64,000 bases of DNA from assembly GCF_900102075.1 (NCBI RefSeq), contig NZ_FNAV01000010.1, positions 1 through 64,000 of the forward strand, read 5' to 3'. Made by a program: the position numbers and the translations under genes. The DNA comes from Salipiger thiooxidans. Lineage in GTDB: Bacteria > Pseudomonadota > Alphaproteobacteria > Rhodobacterales > Rhodobacteraceae. This document shows positions 54,244-63,690 of this stretch, piece by piece (position 1 is the stretch's first letter; each line of letters starts with the position of its first letter). The notes below the pieces were generated by a model. The model ran no database searches and was not told the origin of the DNA. It saw nothing but the letters and a program-made list of their open reading frames with translations.

Positions 54244-55988
54244 GCGATTTCCCTCGCCTGTTGCAGCTCGATGGTGAAGAGCGCGCCGCCCTCGACGTTC
54301 TCGCCCCGGAGGCGCCCGCCGAAGCCCTCGACGATCCCGTAGGAGATCGAGAGCCCGAGGCCCATGCCCTCTTCGGCGCCGACCTCCTTGGTCGAATAGA
54401 ACGGGTCGAAGATGCGCGACGGGTCGGCGATGCCGGGGCCGGTGTCACGCACGGTAAGCCGCACCAGCCCCGCCTCGTCGTCAGGCGCCACACGGATCTC
54501 GATGCGCCGGGACGCGCTGTCGGCCATGGCATCCATGGCGTTCGACAGCAGGTTCACCACCACCTGCCCCAGCCGCACATCGCCCGCCATCACCACGGTG
54601 GCGCGCTCGGGGCGGCGCCAGTCGATCTCGGTCCCCGTGGCCTCGATGCGCCGGGCCAGAACCTCGAGCGCGCCTTCGACCACCGCTGCAAGCCCGACCC
54701 GGCGCGCGGGTTCGGGCTCGGCCTTGGCGAAGGCGCGCAGGTTCTTGATGATGCGCCCCATGCGGTTCGCCATGTCCGAGATCCGCCCGAGGTTCTCGGC
54801 CGCCCGGTCCTGCCGCCCGCGCTCGAGGAAGGCGGTACCATTCTCGGCAAAGCTGCGGATCGCCATCAGCGGCTGGTTCAGCTCGTGGCTGATGCCCGCG
54901 CTCATCTTACCGAGCGCCGAGAGCTTGGAGGCCTGCACCAGCTCCGCCTGCGCGCGCTTGAGCGCCGCCTCGGCCTCTTCACGCTCCGAGACCTCGCGGC
55001 GCAGCGCGAGGTTGCTCTGCTGCAACGCCCGGGTGCGGGCCGAGACGCGTTCCTCGAGCACGGCGTTGGCCTCGGCCAGCGCCCGGCGCCGTTCAAGCGC
55101 CAGCCACAGCAGCGAGCCGAAGAACAGCATCATCGCCGCCACCACCGCCGCCTGGAGCCCCGCCAGCCGGATCGCTGGGGCCACGTCCACCAGCAGCACC
55201 CCAGTCATGCCGATCACCGGCAGATCCGCCTGCAGCCGCAGGGCGCGGTGCGGGACATAGGACGAGAAGCGCTGCACCCAGACCGTGTGTCCGCCGGGAT
55301 AGCGCAGCAGCAGCGGCTTCTCGGTGCCGTCGCTGGTGACCACCTTGTCACCCTCGCGCCGCCAGTGCAGCAGTTCCGAGCGGTTGGTGGCGATGACCTC
55401 GCCCGCCGCATCGGTGAAGAACACCGCCGGCAGCGAGCCGCGCCAGACCTGTTCCAGCCGCGCGAGGTCCACCGCCACGATCAGCGCCCCACGCACGGTC
55501 CCGTCGGGGCCGAAGGAGGGCGCGGCGAACCAGAAGGCGCGCTCGATGTCCTCGGGACCCGCACCGTGCGCGATGCCGAGCGCCCCGTGGAGCGCGCGCC
55601 GGAACGGGTCGCCCGCGAGCAAACGTTCGGGCAGGCCCGGCGCCGATTGCGCCATGACCCGGCCCTCGGCATCGGCATAGACCGCGAGTGCCGCGCCGGA
55701 TCGGTCGGCGGCGCGCAGCAGCATCTTCTCGGCCGCCGCCCGCGAGCCACCGTAATGCAGTGCCACCAGCGCCGGGTGATCGGCGGTCAGCACCGCGAAT
55801 TCCCGGAACCGCTGAAGCTGGGTGACGAGGCGGTCAGAGGCGAGCTCGAGGTCGCTCTCGCCGCGCGCCGCCACCGGATCGAGCGCCTGCAGATAGGCCG
55901 AGCGCCAGACCACCGCCGACAACACGGCGGTGACGAGCAGCGCGAGCGCCACGATCAGGGCGCGGTGGGCGGAAAATCCGGGCTTCAT
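54240..55988 (-). CDS. dctB: C4-dicarboxylate sensor histidine kinase DctB
   Basis: A 582-aa membrane kinase. Two helices (about residues 10-32 and 285-308) flank a periplasmic double-PAS-like sensor region. The cytoplasmic part has a coiled linker, the H-box ISHELNQPLMAIRSF, N-box NLLSNAMDAM, G1 RDTGPGI and G2 GMGLGLSISYG. ATG 55988 begins MKPGFSAHRALIV directly before the first helix; no strong ribosome site is seen. It phosphorylates DctD. Confidence 0.93.
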   Translation of the reverse strand: MKPGFSAHRALIVALALLVTAVLSAVVWRSAYLQALDPVAARGESDLELASDRLVTQLQRFREFAVLTADHPALVALHYGGSRAAAEKMLLRAADRSGAALAVYADAEGRVMAQSAPGLPERLLAGDPFRRALHGALGIAHGAGPEDIERAFWFAAPSFGPDGTVRGALIVAVDLARLEQVWRGSLPAVFFTDAAGEVIATNRSELLHWRREGDKVVTSDGTEKPLLLRYPGGHTVWVQRFSSYVPHRALRLQADLPVIGMTGVLLVDVAPAIRLAGLQAAVVAAMMLFFGSLLWLALERRRALAEANAVLEERVSARTRALQQSNLALRREVSEREEAEAALKRAQAELVQASKLSALGKMSAGISHELNQPLMAIRSFAENGTAFLERGRQDRAAENLGRISDMANRMGRIIKNLRAFAKAEPEPARRVGLAAVVEGALEVLARRIEATGTEIDWRRPERATVVMAGDVRLGQVVVNLLSNAMDAMADSASRRIEIRVAPDDEAGLVRLTVRDTGPGIADPSRIFDPFYSTKEVGAEEGMGLGLSISYGIVEGFGGRLRGENVEGGALFTIELQQAREIA

Positions 55989-56048
55989 GACAGAGACATA
56001 ACAATCCGCGCCTTGCACGGGAAGCGGCTCAGAGGCAGGGTCGCCGCC

Positions 56049-57221
56049 ATGATGCGCCTCAGCCAGTCCCCGACCGACCCCGCTTTCGTGCAGGACCCCT
56101 ACCCGTTCTACGACCGGCTCAGGGCCGCTGGCGATCTTGCCCACTGGAACGACTACGGGCTGATCTGCGCCAGTTCGCACCGCGCCGTGCAGGCGCTGCT
56201 GCGCGACCGCCGCTTCGGGCGCGAGATCCCGGCCGAGATGGCGCAGCCGGTGCCCGAACACCTCGCGCCCTTCTATGCCATCGAGGCGCATTCCATGCTC
56301 GAGCTGGAGCCGCCGCGCCATACCCGCCTGCGCGGTCTGGTGCTGCGCGCCTTCACCTCGCGGCGCATCGCCGGTCTCGGCCCCGAGATCGCGACGCTGG
56401 CGCATGGGCTCATCGACGCCTTTCCGGAGGGGCCGTTCGACCTGCTCCCCGCCTTCTGCCAGCCGATCCCGGTGATCGTCATCGCGCGGCTGCTCGGGGT
56501 GCCGGACAGCCTCGCGCCGCAGCTTCTCGACTGGTCGAACGCCATGGTCGCGATGTACCAGGCGCGCCGCACCCGGGCCATCGAGGACGCCGCCGCCGCG
56601 GCCGCGGCCGAGTTCTCGTCTTTCCTCCGCGACTACATCGGCGACCGTCGCAAGGCGCCGCGCGACGACCTGCTGTCGCAGCTGATCGCCGCCGAAGAGT
56701 CGGGCGACCGGCTTTCCACCGACGAGCTCATCGCGACCTGCATCCTGCTGCTGAACGCCGGTCACGAGGCGACGGTGCACACCTTCGGCAACGGCATCAA
56801 GACGCTGCTCGAGACCGGCCACGGCATCACCGCGGACAATGCGGCACCGGTCGCCGAGGAGCTCCTGCGCCACGACCCGCCGCTGCATCTCTTCACCCGC
56901 TATGCCTATGAGGAGGCGGAGGTCTTCGGCCATGTCTTCCAGCGTGGCGAGCGCGTGGCACTGCTGCTCGGCGCGGCGGGGCGCGACCCGGAGGTCTATG
57001 CCGACCCCGCGCGGTTCGACCCCGCGCGCGAGGCTCCGGCCCACCATGCCTTCGGCGGCGGGCCGCATTTCTGCGTGGGTGCGCCGCTGGCCCGGCTCGA
57101 GCTGCAGACCGCCCTGCCCATTCTTTTCGAGCGCTGTCCGACGCTCCGCTTGGCCGAGACCCCGCGCTACGCCGACCTTTACCATTTCCACGGGCTCGAG
57201 CGGCTCACGGTCGAGACCTGA
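56049..57221 (+). CDS. cytochrome P450
   Basis: A 390-aa soluble P450 of bacterial class. The heme loop is FGGGPHFCVGAPLARLEL with C342 as thiolate ligand, the oxygen-activation helix is LLNAGHEATVHTF, and the ExxR-type helix follows as EELLRHDPP. HTRLRGLVLRAFT is the typical C-helix. The substrate is unknown. It is divergent from dctB by 60 bases, with ATG-ATG at 56049-56054; either could initiate. Confidence 0.92.
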   Translation: MMRLSQSPTDPAFVQDPYPFYDRLRAAGDLAHWNDYGLICASSHRAVQALLRDRRFGREIPAEMAQPVPEHLAPFYAIEAHSMLELEPPRHTRLRGLVLRAFTSRRIAGLGPEIATLAHGLIDAFPEGPFDLLPAFCQPIPVIVIARLLGVPDSLAPQLLDWSNAMVAMYQARRTRAIEDAAAAAAAEFSSFLRDYIGDRRKAPRDDLLSQLIAAEESGDRLSTDELIATCILLLNAGHEATVHTFGNGIKTLLETGHGITADNAAPVAEELLRHDPPLHLFTRYAYEEAEVFGHVFQRGERVALLLGAAGRDPEVYADPARFDPAREAPAHHAFGGGPHFCVGAPLARLELQTALPILFERCPTLRLAETPRYADLYHFHGLERLTVET

Positions 57222-57242
57222 ACGTCGCGCCCGCGTAAGCGC

Positions 57243-57698
57243 TCAGAGCGGGAGCGCGGTGGTGTTCTTGATCTCTTCCATCGACAGCAGCGCCGTCACG
57301 TTGTGAACCTTCACCTCGGAAATGAGCGCCTGGTAGAACACGTCATAGGCGCGCGCGTTCTGCACCCGGACCTTGAGAATGTAGTCGATGTCGCCCGCCA
57401 GCCGGTGCGCCTCCATCACCTCGGGGCGCGAGCGAACCGCGTGCAGGAAGCGGCCCTGCCAGTCGGCATCGTGCTCGGAGGTGCGGATCAGCACGAAGAA
57501 ACAGGCCTCGAAGCCCAGCTTGTCGGGATCGGCCACGACCACCTGCGGACCGATGACGCCAGCCTCGCGCAGCTTCCGAATCCGGTTCCACACCGGCGTC
57601 TTGGACGAGCCCACCGCCCGGGCGATCTCGTCCAGTGAGCGGCCCGCGTCTTCCTGCAGTTCGCGGAGGATTTTCCGGTCGGTCGCATCGAGCTGCAT
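57243..57698 (-). CDS. Lrp/AsnC family regulator
   Basis: A 151-aa regulator. The HTH is DATDRKILRELQEDAGRS followed by SKTPVWNRIRKLREAGVI, and the RAM ligand domain includes HRLAGDIDYILKVRV. ATG 57698 follows AGAGGA. It is divergent from the sulfur assimilation operon (gap 152 bases), so it probably controls that operon in response to a sulfur amino acid (inference). Confidence 0.92.
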   Translation of the reverse strand: MQLDATDRKILRELQEDAGRSLDEIARAVGSSKTPVWNRIRKLREAGVIGPQVVVADPDKLGFEACFFVLIRTSEHDADWQGRFLHAVRSRPEVMEAHRLAGDIDYILKVRVQNARAYDVFYQALISEVKVHNVTALLSMEEIKNTTALPL

Positions 57699-57850
57699 GG
57701 GTTTTCCTCTTTCTGCACCATTGTGGGACACATTTTCATATCATGGCAGAGATGCGAGAAAAAGTTCTTAGTGAACACCCCTATCTAGCGCGAAACCGGA
57801 ACAATGTCCTATATTTGGCAGAACTTCAGGCACCAACCCGGATCCGCTTC

Positions 57851-58633
57851 ATGGCACCCAGCAAGACCCTTCTTCCCCAAGGCCACGTGGCCTTTGTCGG
57901 CGCAGGCCCCGGCGATCCCGAGCTGCTGACGATCCGCGCGCTGCGCCTGATCGAGGCCGCCGAGGTCATCCTGCACGACCAGCTCGTGCCAGCGGAGATC
58001 CTTGCGCTGGCTGCGCCGGAGGCAGAGCTGGTCTCCGTGGGCAAGAAGGGCTTCGGCCCCTCGGTGCGCCAGGAAGAGATCAACACCCGCCTCATCGAAT
58101 TCGCCCGGGCCGGCGCCCGCGTGGTGCGACTGAAGGCCGGGGATCCCGGCATCTTCGGCCGGCTCGACGAGGAGACCGAAGCGCTCGAGGCGGCCGGCGT
58201 GCCGCATTTCGTGACCCCGGGCCTCACCGCCGCCACCGCCGCGGCCGCAGGCATGGGCGTCTCGATGACCCGCCGCGGCCGCAACAGCGACCTGAGGCTG
58301 CTCACCGGCCACGACGTGCGTGGCTTCGCCGAGCAGGACTGGCGCAGCCTCGCCCGGCCCGGCGCCGTTGCCGCGATCTACATGGGCAAGCGCGCCGCGC
58401 GCTTCCTGCAGGGCCGGCTGATGATGCACGGCGCCGATCCCGCGACCCCGGTGACCGTGGTCGAGAACGTCTCGCGCGCCGACGAGCGTCGCCTGCCCGC
58501 AACCCTTGCCACGCTGGCCGCCGATCTTGACGCGGCCGAGCTCGACGGCCCCGCCGTGCTGCTGCTGGGGCTCGCCCCGCGCGACGCCGCCGCGGTGGCC
58601 TCCGCCAAATTGACCAGACAGGAGGTCTCCTGA
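57851..58633 (+). CDS. cobA: uroporphyrinogen-III C-methyltransferase
   Basis: A 260-aa SAM-dependent enzyme that makes precorrin-2, the precursor of siroheme and cobalamin. Motifs are GHVAFVGAGPGDPELLT, LHDQLVPAEIL, VRLKAGDPGIFGRLDEE and TPGLTAATAAAAGMGVS. The first gene of the sulfite-assimilation operon, it supplies siroheme for the downstream reductase; the ferrochelatase part is absent, so a separate enzyme must complete siroheme. Start ATG 57851 is the family start. Confidence 0.93.
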   Translation: MAPSKTLLPQGHVAFVGAGPGDPELLTIRALRLIEAAEVILHDQLVPAEILALAAPEAELVSVGKKGFGPSVRQEEINTRLIEFARAGARVVRLKAGDPGIFGRLDEETEALEAAGVPHFVTPGLTAATAAAAGMGVSMTRRGRNSDLRLLTGHDVRGFAEQDWRSLARPGAVAAIYMGKRAARFLQGRLMMHGADPATPVTVVENVSRADERRLPATLATLAADLDAAELDGPAVLLLGLAPRDAAAVASAKLTRQEVS

Positions 58634-58932
58634 TGTCCAAGCCCTTTTCCCCCAAGGTCGTCACCGCCAATGCCCTGATCGAGGGCGACGTGATCTACCT
58701 TGCCGCCGATGACCGCTGGGTGCGCTCGCTCACCGAGGCCGAAGTGCTGACCGACGAGGCCGTGGCGCAGCTGCGTCTGCTAGACGCGTCGGCCCGCTCC
58801 GCGGAAGCGGTCGGTGTCTACCTCGCCGAGGTCGCAGACGGCCTCGACGGCCCGCAGCCGACCCACTTCCGCGAGGCGTTCCGCGCCACCGGCCCCTCGA
58901 ACTACGCACACGGCAAGCAGGCCGAGGGCTGA
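58633..58932 (+). CDS. DUF2849 protein of sulfite-assimilation operon
   Basis: A 99-aa protein of family DUF2849, found almost only beside sulfite reductase in alphaproteobacteria. Recognisable are VTANALIEGDVIYLAADDRW, VRSLTEAEVLTDE and the ending THFREAFRATGPSNY. It may be an accessory or electron-donor-binding factor. The start ATG 58633 overlaps the last base of the cobA stop (TGATG). Confidence 0.9.
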   Translation: MSKPFSPKVVTANALIEGDVIYLAADDRWVRSLTEAEVLTDEAVAQLRLLDASARSAEAVGVYLAEVADGLDGPQPTHFREAFRATGPSNYAHGKQAEG

Positions 58933-58998
58933 GGCCCGAACCGCCACCCAACGCGACGAGATTTGCGGGGTCCGAGACACCCTGCGGGAGACAGACAG

Positions 58999-60672
58999 AT
59001 GTACCGCTACACAGACTTCGACACAGCCTTCGTTGCCGAGCGCAACCGCCAGTTCCGTCAACAGGTGCGGCGCCGCATCTCCGGTGCGCTGACCGAGGAC
59101 GAGTTCAAGCCGCTGCGGCTGATGAACGGTCTCTACCTGCAGCTGCACGCCTACATGCTGCGCGTCGCGATCCCCTACGGCACGCTAAACAGCGCGCAGA
59201 TGGACCAGCTCGCGCTGCTGGCCGAGACGTGGGACAAGGGCTACGGCCACTTCACCACCCGTCAGAACATCCAGTACAACTGGCCCAAGCTCGGCGACGT
59301 TCCGGACATGCTCGACGCGCTGGCCGAGGTCGGGCTGCACGCCATCCAGACCTCGGGCAACACCATTCGCAACGTGACCGCCGACCACTTCGCCGGCGGC
59401 GCCGCGGACGAGATCGCCGACCCGCGCCCGGTGGCCGAGCTGTTGCGCCAGTGGTCGACAGATCACCCCGAGTTCCAGTTCCTGCCGCGCAAGTTCAAGA
59501 TCGCCGTCACCGGCTCGGCCAACGACCGCGCAGTGATCAAGGCGCATGACATCGGCATCCAGGTCGTCGAGCGCGACGGCCAGATCGGCTACCGCGTGCT
59601 GGTGGGCGGCGGTCTCGGCCGCACCCCGATGATCGGCAAGGAGCTTGCGGACTTCGTTCCGCAGGCGGATCTGCTGCCCTACGTCGAGGCCGTGGTCTCG
59701 GTGTGGAACCTGCTCGGCCGTCGCGACAACAAGTACAAGGCCCGCATCAAGATCACCGTGCACGAGCACGGGCTGGACGAGATCCGCGCGCTGGTAGAGA
59801 GCCGCTTCGCCGAGACCAGGGCGGCCTTCGGCGGCCACGACGTCGCGCTCTTCGAGGAGATCGCCGCGCAGTTCGCGCCGCCCGCCTTCCGCAACGCACC
59901 GACCGAGGTCTACGACGCCGCCTACGCCACCGACCCGGTGTTCCGCGCCTGGGCCGACACCAACCTCTCGGCGCACCGCATCGACGGCTACGCCATCGCG
60001 CAGATCAGCCTCAAGGCCCATGGCGAGACCCCCGGTGACGCCAGCGCCGACCAGATGCGCGTGATGGCCGATATCGCCCGCCGCTACGGTCATGACGAGC
60101 TGCGCATCAGCCACGAGCAGAACGTGGTGCTGCCGCACGTGCACAAGTCCGACCTGCCGGCGATCCACAAGATCCTCAAGGCGAACGGTCTTGCCACCGC
60201 CAACATCGGGCGCATCAGCGACATCATCGCCTGCCCCGGCATGGATTATTGCGCGCTGGCCACCGCCCGCTCGATCCCGATCGCGCAGGAGATCGCCACC
60301 CGCTTCGACGAACTCAAGATCGAGAACGACATTGGCGAGCTGAAGATCAAGATCTCGGGCTGCATCAACGCCTGCGGCCACCACCACGTGGGTCACATCG
60401 GTATCCTCGGGCTCGACCGCGCCGGTGTCGAAAACTACCAGATCACCCTCGGCGGCGATGCCACCGAGACCGCAGCCCTTGGCGAGCGCACCGGGCCGGG
60501 CTTCTCGGCGGACGACATCGTGCCCGCCATCGAGCGCATCGTGGAGGCCTATCTCGAGCACCGCAGCGGCCGCGAGGAGAGCTTCCTCGAGACCTACCGC
60601 CGTCTCGGCATGGCGCCGTTCAAGCTGGCGCTCTACGGCGAGGAAACGGCCAAGAAGGCAAGGGCGGCCTGA
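58999..60672 (+). CDS. cysI: sulfite/nitrite reductase, siroheme hemoprotein
   Basis: A 557-aa reductase that reduces sulfite to sulfide. The coupled [4Fe-4S]-siroheme ligands are C412 and C418 (CPGMDYC) and C455 and C459 (GCINACGHH). Ferredoxin-type region NTIRNVTADHFAGG and NNKYKARIKI are also present. No FAD/FMN domain, so electrons come from ferredoxin or NADPH via Fpr, which lies just downstream. ATG 58999 follows CGGGAG. Confidence 0.93.
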   Translation: MYRYTDFDTAFVAERNRQFRQQVRRRISGALTEDEFKPLRLMNGLYLQLHAYMLRVAIPYGTLNSAQMDQLALLAETWDKGYGHFTTRQNIQYNWPKLGDVPDMLDALAEVGLHAIQTSGNTIRNVTADHFAGGAADEIADPRPVAELLRQWSTDHPEFQFLPRKFKIAVTGSANDRAVIKAHDIGIQVVERDGQIGYRVLVGGGLGRTPMIGKELADFVPQADLLPYVEAVVSVWNLLGRRDNKYKARIKITVHEHGLDEIRALVESRFAETRAAFGGHDVALFEEIAAQFAPPAFRNAPTEVYDAAYATDPVFRAWADTNLSAHRIDGYAIAQISLKAHGETPGDASADQMRVMADIARRYGHDELRISHEQNVVLPHVHKSDLPAIHKILKANGLATANIGRISDIIACPGMDYCALATARSIPIAQEIATRFDELKIENDIGELKIKISGCINACGHHHVGHIGILGLDRAGVENYQITLGGDATETAALGERTGPGFSADDIVPAIERIVEAYLEHRSGREESFLETYRRLGMAPFKLALYGEETAKKARAA

Positions 60673-60677
60673 GGCGG

Positions 60678-61469
60678 ATGACCTTTCATCTGTCTCCAAG
60701 CACCCCCGCCGGGGTCTCCCCGGCGCGCAGCTCGGACGAGCTTGCCGACCTGCGCCGCCGGGTGGACGCGCTGAACGCGCGCTACCGTCACCACGGCGCG
60801 GTCTCGGTGCTCGAGGGCGCGCTGCGCGATCCGGACGCGGGCGAAATCGCCATGGTCTCGTCCTTCGGGGCCGAGTCTGTTGCGTTGCTGCATCTGGTGG
60901 CGCTGATCGACCGCAAGACGCCGGTGCTGTTCATCGACACGCGCCTGCTCTTTGCCGAGACGCTGGCCTACCAGCAGGACGTGGCCGAGCGGCTGCACCT
61001 GTCGGACGTGCGGGTGATCCGCACCGACGAGGCGCTGCTGCGCGACCGCGACCCGAACGACGACCTGCGGCAGGCCAGCACCGACGCCTGCTGCGCGCTG
61101 CGCAAGACCATCCCGCTCGAGCAGGCGCTGGCCGGCTTCGACGGTTGGATCACCGGGCGCAAGCGCTTCCAGAGCTCCACCCGCGCGACGCTCGAGTTCT
61201 TCGAGCTCGAGGAAGAGACCGGCCGCATCAAGGTGAACCCGCTGGCGCACTGGGCCCCAGAGGACGTGCGCGCCTACATGGTCGAGAACCGCCTGCCCAA
61301 GCACCCGCTGGTGGCACGGGGCTACCCCTCGATCGGCTGCGCGCCCTGCACCTCTCCGGTGGCCGAGGGCGAAGACCCCCGCTCCGGACGCTGGCGCGGC
61401 GAAGAGAAGATTGAATGCGGCATCCATTTCGCGAATGGCCGCATGGTGAGACAAGGACAAGGCCAATGA
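60678..61469 (+). CDS. cysH: adenylyl-sulfate (APS) reductase
   Basis: A 263-aa enzyme that reduces activated sulfate to sulfite. The four cluster cysteines are CC in DACCALRK and C..C in IGCAPCT, the signature of APS reductases with a [4Fe-4S] cluster, and the catalytic C is in EECGIHF-like KIECGIHF. SSFGAESVALLHL is the PP-loop. It begins six bases after cysI stop and overlaps the next gene by four bases. Confidence 0.93.
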   Translation: MTFHLSPSTPAGVSPARSSDELADLRRRVDALNARYRHHGAVSVLEGALRDPDAGEIAMVSSFGAESVALLHLVALIDRKTPVLFIDTRLLFAETLAYQQDVAERLHLSDVRVIRTDEALLRDRDPNDDLRQASTDACCALRKTIPLEQALAGFDGWITGRKRFQSSTRATLEFFELEEETGRIKVNPLAHWAPEDVRAYMVENRLPKHPLVARGYPSIGCAPCTSPVAEGEDPRSGRWRGEEKIECGIHFANGRMVRQGQGQ

Positions 61470-61849
61470 CTGTCATCGTGACCGACACGGGCTTCGGCCC
61501 CGACGACTGGACCCGCGGCTTCGAGCACGAGAGCGTGCTCGACCTGCCCTCCGACACCGATCCCGCCAGCCTTGCGGCGGCGGACGGCATCGAGATGGTC
61601 CGCATCGACTTCCCCTCCTTCGCGGACGGGCGCGGCTTCACGCTCGCCCGCCTGCTGCGCCTGCGCGGCTACCGCGGCCGGCTGCGTGCCAAGGGGCACG
61701 TGATCTCGGACCAGTACGCCATGGCACGCCGCTCGGGGTTCGACGAGGTCGAGATCTCGGACGAGCTCGCCGCCCGCCAGCCGGAAACCGACTGGCTGTT
61801 CCGCTCAAATTGGCAGCAGCACGACTACCAGAACCGCCTGCGCGGTTAA
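61466..61849 (+). CDS. DUF934 protein of sulfite-assimilation operon
   Basis: A 127-aa protein of family DUF934, always near cysI/cysH in proteobacteria. The pattern RIDFPSFADGRGFTLARLLR and KGHVISDQYAMARRSGFDEV is typical. No enzymatic role is proven; it may assist the reductase complex. ATG 61466 overlaps the cysH stop. It ends the main operon. Confidence 0.9.
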   Translation: MTVIVTDTGFGPDDWTRGFEHESVLDLPSDTDPASLAAADGIEMVRIDFPSFADGRGFTLARLLRLRGYRGRLRAKGHVISDQYAMARRSGFDEVEISDELAARQPETDWLFRSNWQQHDYQNRLRG

Positions 61850-61932
61850 GTCATCTTCCATTTACACCTATGACGCTCTAAAAAGGACTCGACTTTCGTT
61901 TGTCTACAAACGAATTTCGTAGTGAAAATTCC

Positions 61933-62796
61933 ATGACCGAGATGAGCCCCGTGACCGAAGCATCCGCAACCGAAGCCTCTGCGCCCAAGAAGATGGTGCT
62001 GCCCGACGCCCAGACCGTCACCGAGGTGAAGCACTGGACCGACCGCCTGTTCTCGTTCCGCGTGACGCGCCCGGCGTCGCTGCGGTTCCGCTCGGGTGAG
62101 TTCGTCATGATCGGCCTCATGGGGGATCCCGACCCCAAGACCGGCAAGCAAAAGCCGCTGCTGCGCGCCTATTCCATCGCCTCCCCCGCCTGGGACGAGG
62201 AGATGGAGTTCTACTCGATCAAGGTGCAGGACGGCCCGCTGACCTCGAAGCTGCAGCACATCCAGCCCGGCGACGAGATCATTCTGCGACCCAAGCCCGT
62301 CGGCACGCTGGTGCATGACGCGCTGCTGCCCGGCAAGCGGATCTGGTTCTTCGCCACCGGCACCGGCTTCGCGCCCTTCGCGTCGCTGCTGCGCGAGCCG
62401 CAGACCTACGAGGATTACGACGAGGTCATCATCACCCACACCTGCCGCGAGGCGGGCGAGCTGACCTACGGCGCCGAGCTGATCGAGAGCCTGAAGACCG
62501 ACGAGCTTCTGAACGAGGTGATCGGCGAGGGCTTCTGGAAGAAGATCAAGTACTACCCCACCACCACGCGCGAACAGAGCGCCAAGATGGGCCGCATCAC
62601 CGACCTGATGCGCTCGGGCGAGGCCTTCGCCGATCTCGGGGTCGCGCCCCTGACCCCCGAGATCGACCGCGCGATGATCTGCGGCAACCTCGCCTTCAAC
62701 CTCGAGCTCAAGGCGATGCTCGAGGAATACGGCCTCGAAGAAGGCGCCAACTCCGACCCCAAGCACTACGTGGTCGAGAAAGCCTTCCTCGACTGA
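61933..62796 (+). CDS. fpr: ferredoxin-NADP reductase
   Basis: A 287-aa FAD enzyme that exchanges electrons between NADPH and ferredoxin. The FAD motif is LLRAYSIASPAWDEE, GTGFAPFASLLREP is the NADP-side glycine loop, and HYVVEKAFLD is the C-terminus, typical of this alphaproteobacterial type. ATG 61933 begins MTEMSPVTEAS; an in-frame TTG at 61900 has an AAGGA at long distance. It follows DUF934 by 83 bases and probably supplies sulfite reductase electrons. Confidence 0.92.
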   Translation: MTEMSPVTEASATEASAPKKMVLPDAQTVTEVKHWTDRLFSFRVTRPASLRFRSGEFVMIGLMGDPDPKTGKQKPLLRAYSIASPAWDEEMEFYSIKVQDGPLTSKLQHIQPGDEIILRPKPVGTLVHDALLPGKRIWFFATGTGFAPFASLLREPQTYEDYDEVIITHTCREAGELTYGAELIESLKTDELLNEVIGEGFWKKIKYYPTTTREQSAKMGRITDLMRSGEAFADLGVAPLTPEIDRAMICGNLAFNLELKAMLEEYGLEEGANSDPKHYVVEKAFLD

Positions 62797-62811
62797 CCCG
62801 ACCTTCCGCGG

Positions 62812-62829
62812 CGGGCGCGCGAGCGCCCG
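62812..62829 (+). terminator. hairpin after fpr
   Basis: CGGGCGC (62812-62818) and GCGCCCG (62823-62829) with a GCGA tetraloop form a compact stem 15 bases after fpr. No T run follows. It is the start of a 269-base gap before infC that otherwise holds GC-rich sequence. Confidence 0.5.
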
Positions 62830-63065
62830 TTCCGCGATTCGCGCCTCGCGCGCGACGGCGCTGACGCCCACCCCCCGCCTTCCCGGAGGATCCGCCCCGA
62901 AGCAAGGCTGACCCCGCCTCGGGACGCCCGCACGGGGTACGATGCCGGAACCTGCAGGGGGGTGTTCGGCGTTCAGGAGATGATCCACGGATTTGGCGCT
63001 TGAAACACTGCCGTCCCGGGACTATTTTGCGCCTCCAAAGTCTTCACGGTAAAAGGACCGATACC

Positions 63066-63611
63066 ATAGCCCGCAGACCTCACAACGCGCCGCCAACGCG
63101 CGACACCGGCCCCCGCGTCAACGACCGTATCCGGGCCCCCGAAATCCGGCTCATCGGCGCCGAGGGTGAAAACCTGGGCGTGCAACCGCCGCGCCGCGCA
63201 ATGGAGCTGGCCGAGCAAGCCGGTCTCGACCTCGTCGAGATCTCGCCCAACGCCAATCCGCCGGTCTGCAAGATCATGGACTTCGGCAAGTTCAAGTACG
63301 AACAGCAGAAGCGTGAATCCGAGGCGCGCAAGAAGCAGAAGATCATCGAGGTCAAGGAGATCAAGTTCCGTCCGGGGACCGATACTCACGACTACGACGT
63401 GAAGATGCGCAACGTCCTGAAATTCCTCGAGAACGGCGACAAGGTGAAGATCACCCTGCGCTTCCGTGGCCGCGAGATGGCGCACCAGAACCTCGGCCGC
63501 GAGCTGCTGGAACGGGTGGCCGAGGACGTCAAGGAATTGGGCAAGGTCGAGAACATGCCCAAGATGGAAGGCCGCCAGATGATCATGATGATCGGACCGG
63601 TCCTCAAGTAA
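63066..63611 (+). CDS. infC: translation initiation factor IF-3, AUA start
   Basis: A 181-aa initiation factor. The N-domain contains [14 protein letters not shown] and [20 protein letters not shown], the linker is basic, and the C-domain has [16 protein letters not shown] and [11 protein letters not shown]. No ATG, GTG or TTG lies at the family start; ATA 63066-63068 does, eight bases after AAAAGGA (63051-63057), giving a protein beginning (M)ARRPHNAPP. Rare starts (AUU, AUA) on infC are known and allow self-regulation. An upstream ATG at 63000 would add 22 unrelated residues. Confidence 0.9.
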   Translation: MARRPHNAPPTRDTGPRVNDRIRAPEIRLIGAEGENLGVQPPRRAMELAEQAGLDLVEISPNANPPVCKIMDFGKFKYEQQKRESEARKKQKIIEVKEIKFRPGTDTHDYDVKMRNVLKFLENGDKVKITLRFRGREMAHQNLGRELLERVAEDVKELGKVENMPKMEGRQMIMMIGPVLK

Positions 63612-63660
63612 GCACCGCTTTGGCACGCCTTGCGGCGATCTCCGTATCGCCACCGACCGA

Positions 63661-63690
63661 CCCGCCGCTCCGCCGGCGGGTTTCGTCTTT
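63661..63690 (+). terminator. terminator after infC
   Basis: CCCGCCG (63661-63667) and CGGCGGG (63674-63680) with a six-base loop, followed by a T-rich stretch TTTCGTCTTTT. A standard intrinsic terminator. Confidence 0.75.

Noticed and set aside
54261-55980. Long plus-strand open frame opposite dctB running into the P450
   Set aside because: It is the shadow of high-GC dctB; only the part from 56049 has P450 motifs.
57721-57780. Lrp operator candidates (TGTGGGACACA, GTTCTTAGTGAAC) in the divergent gap
   Set aside because: Arms of only four bases, too weak to list as features.
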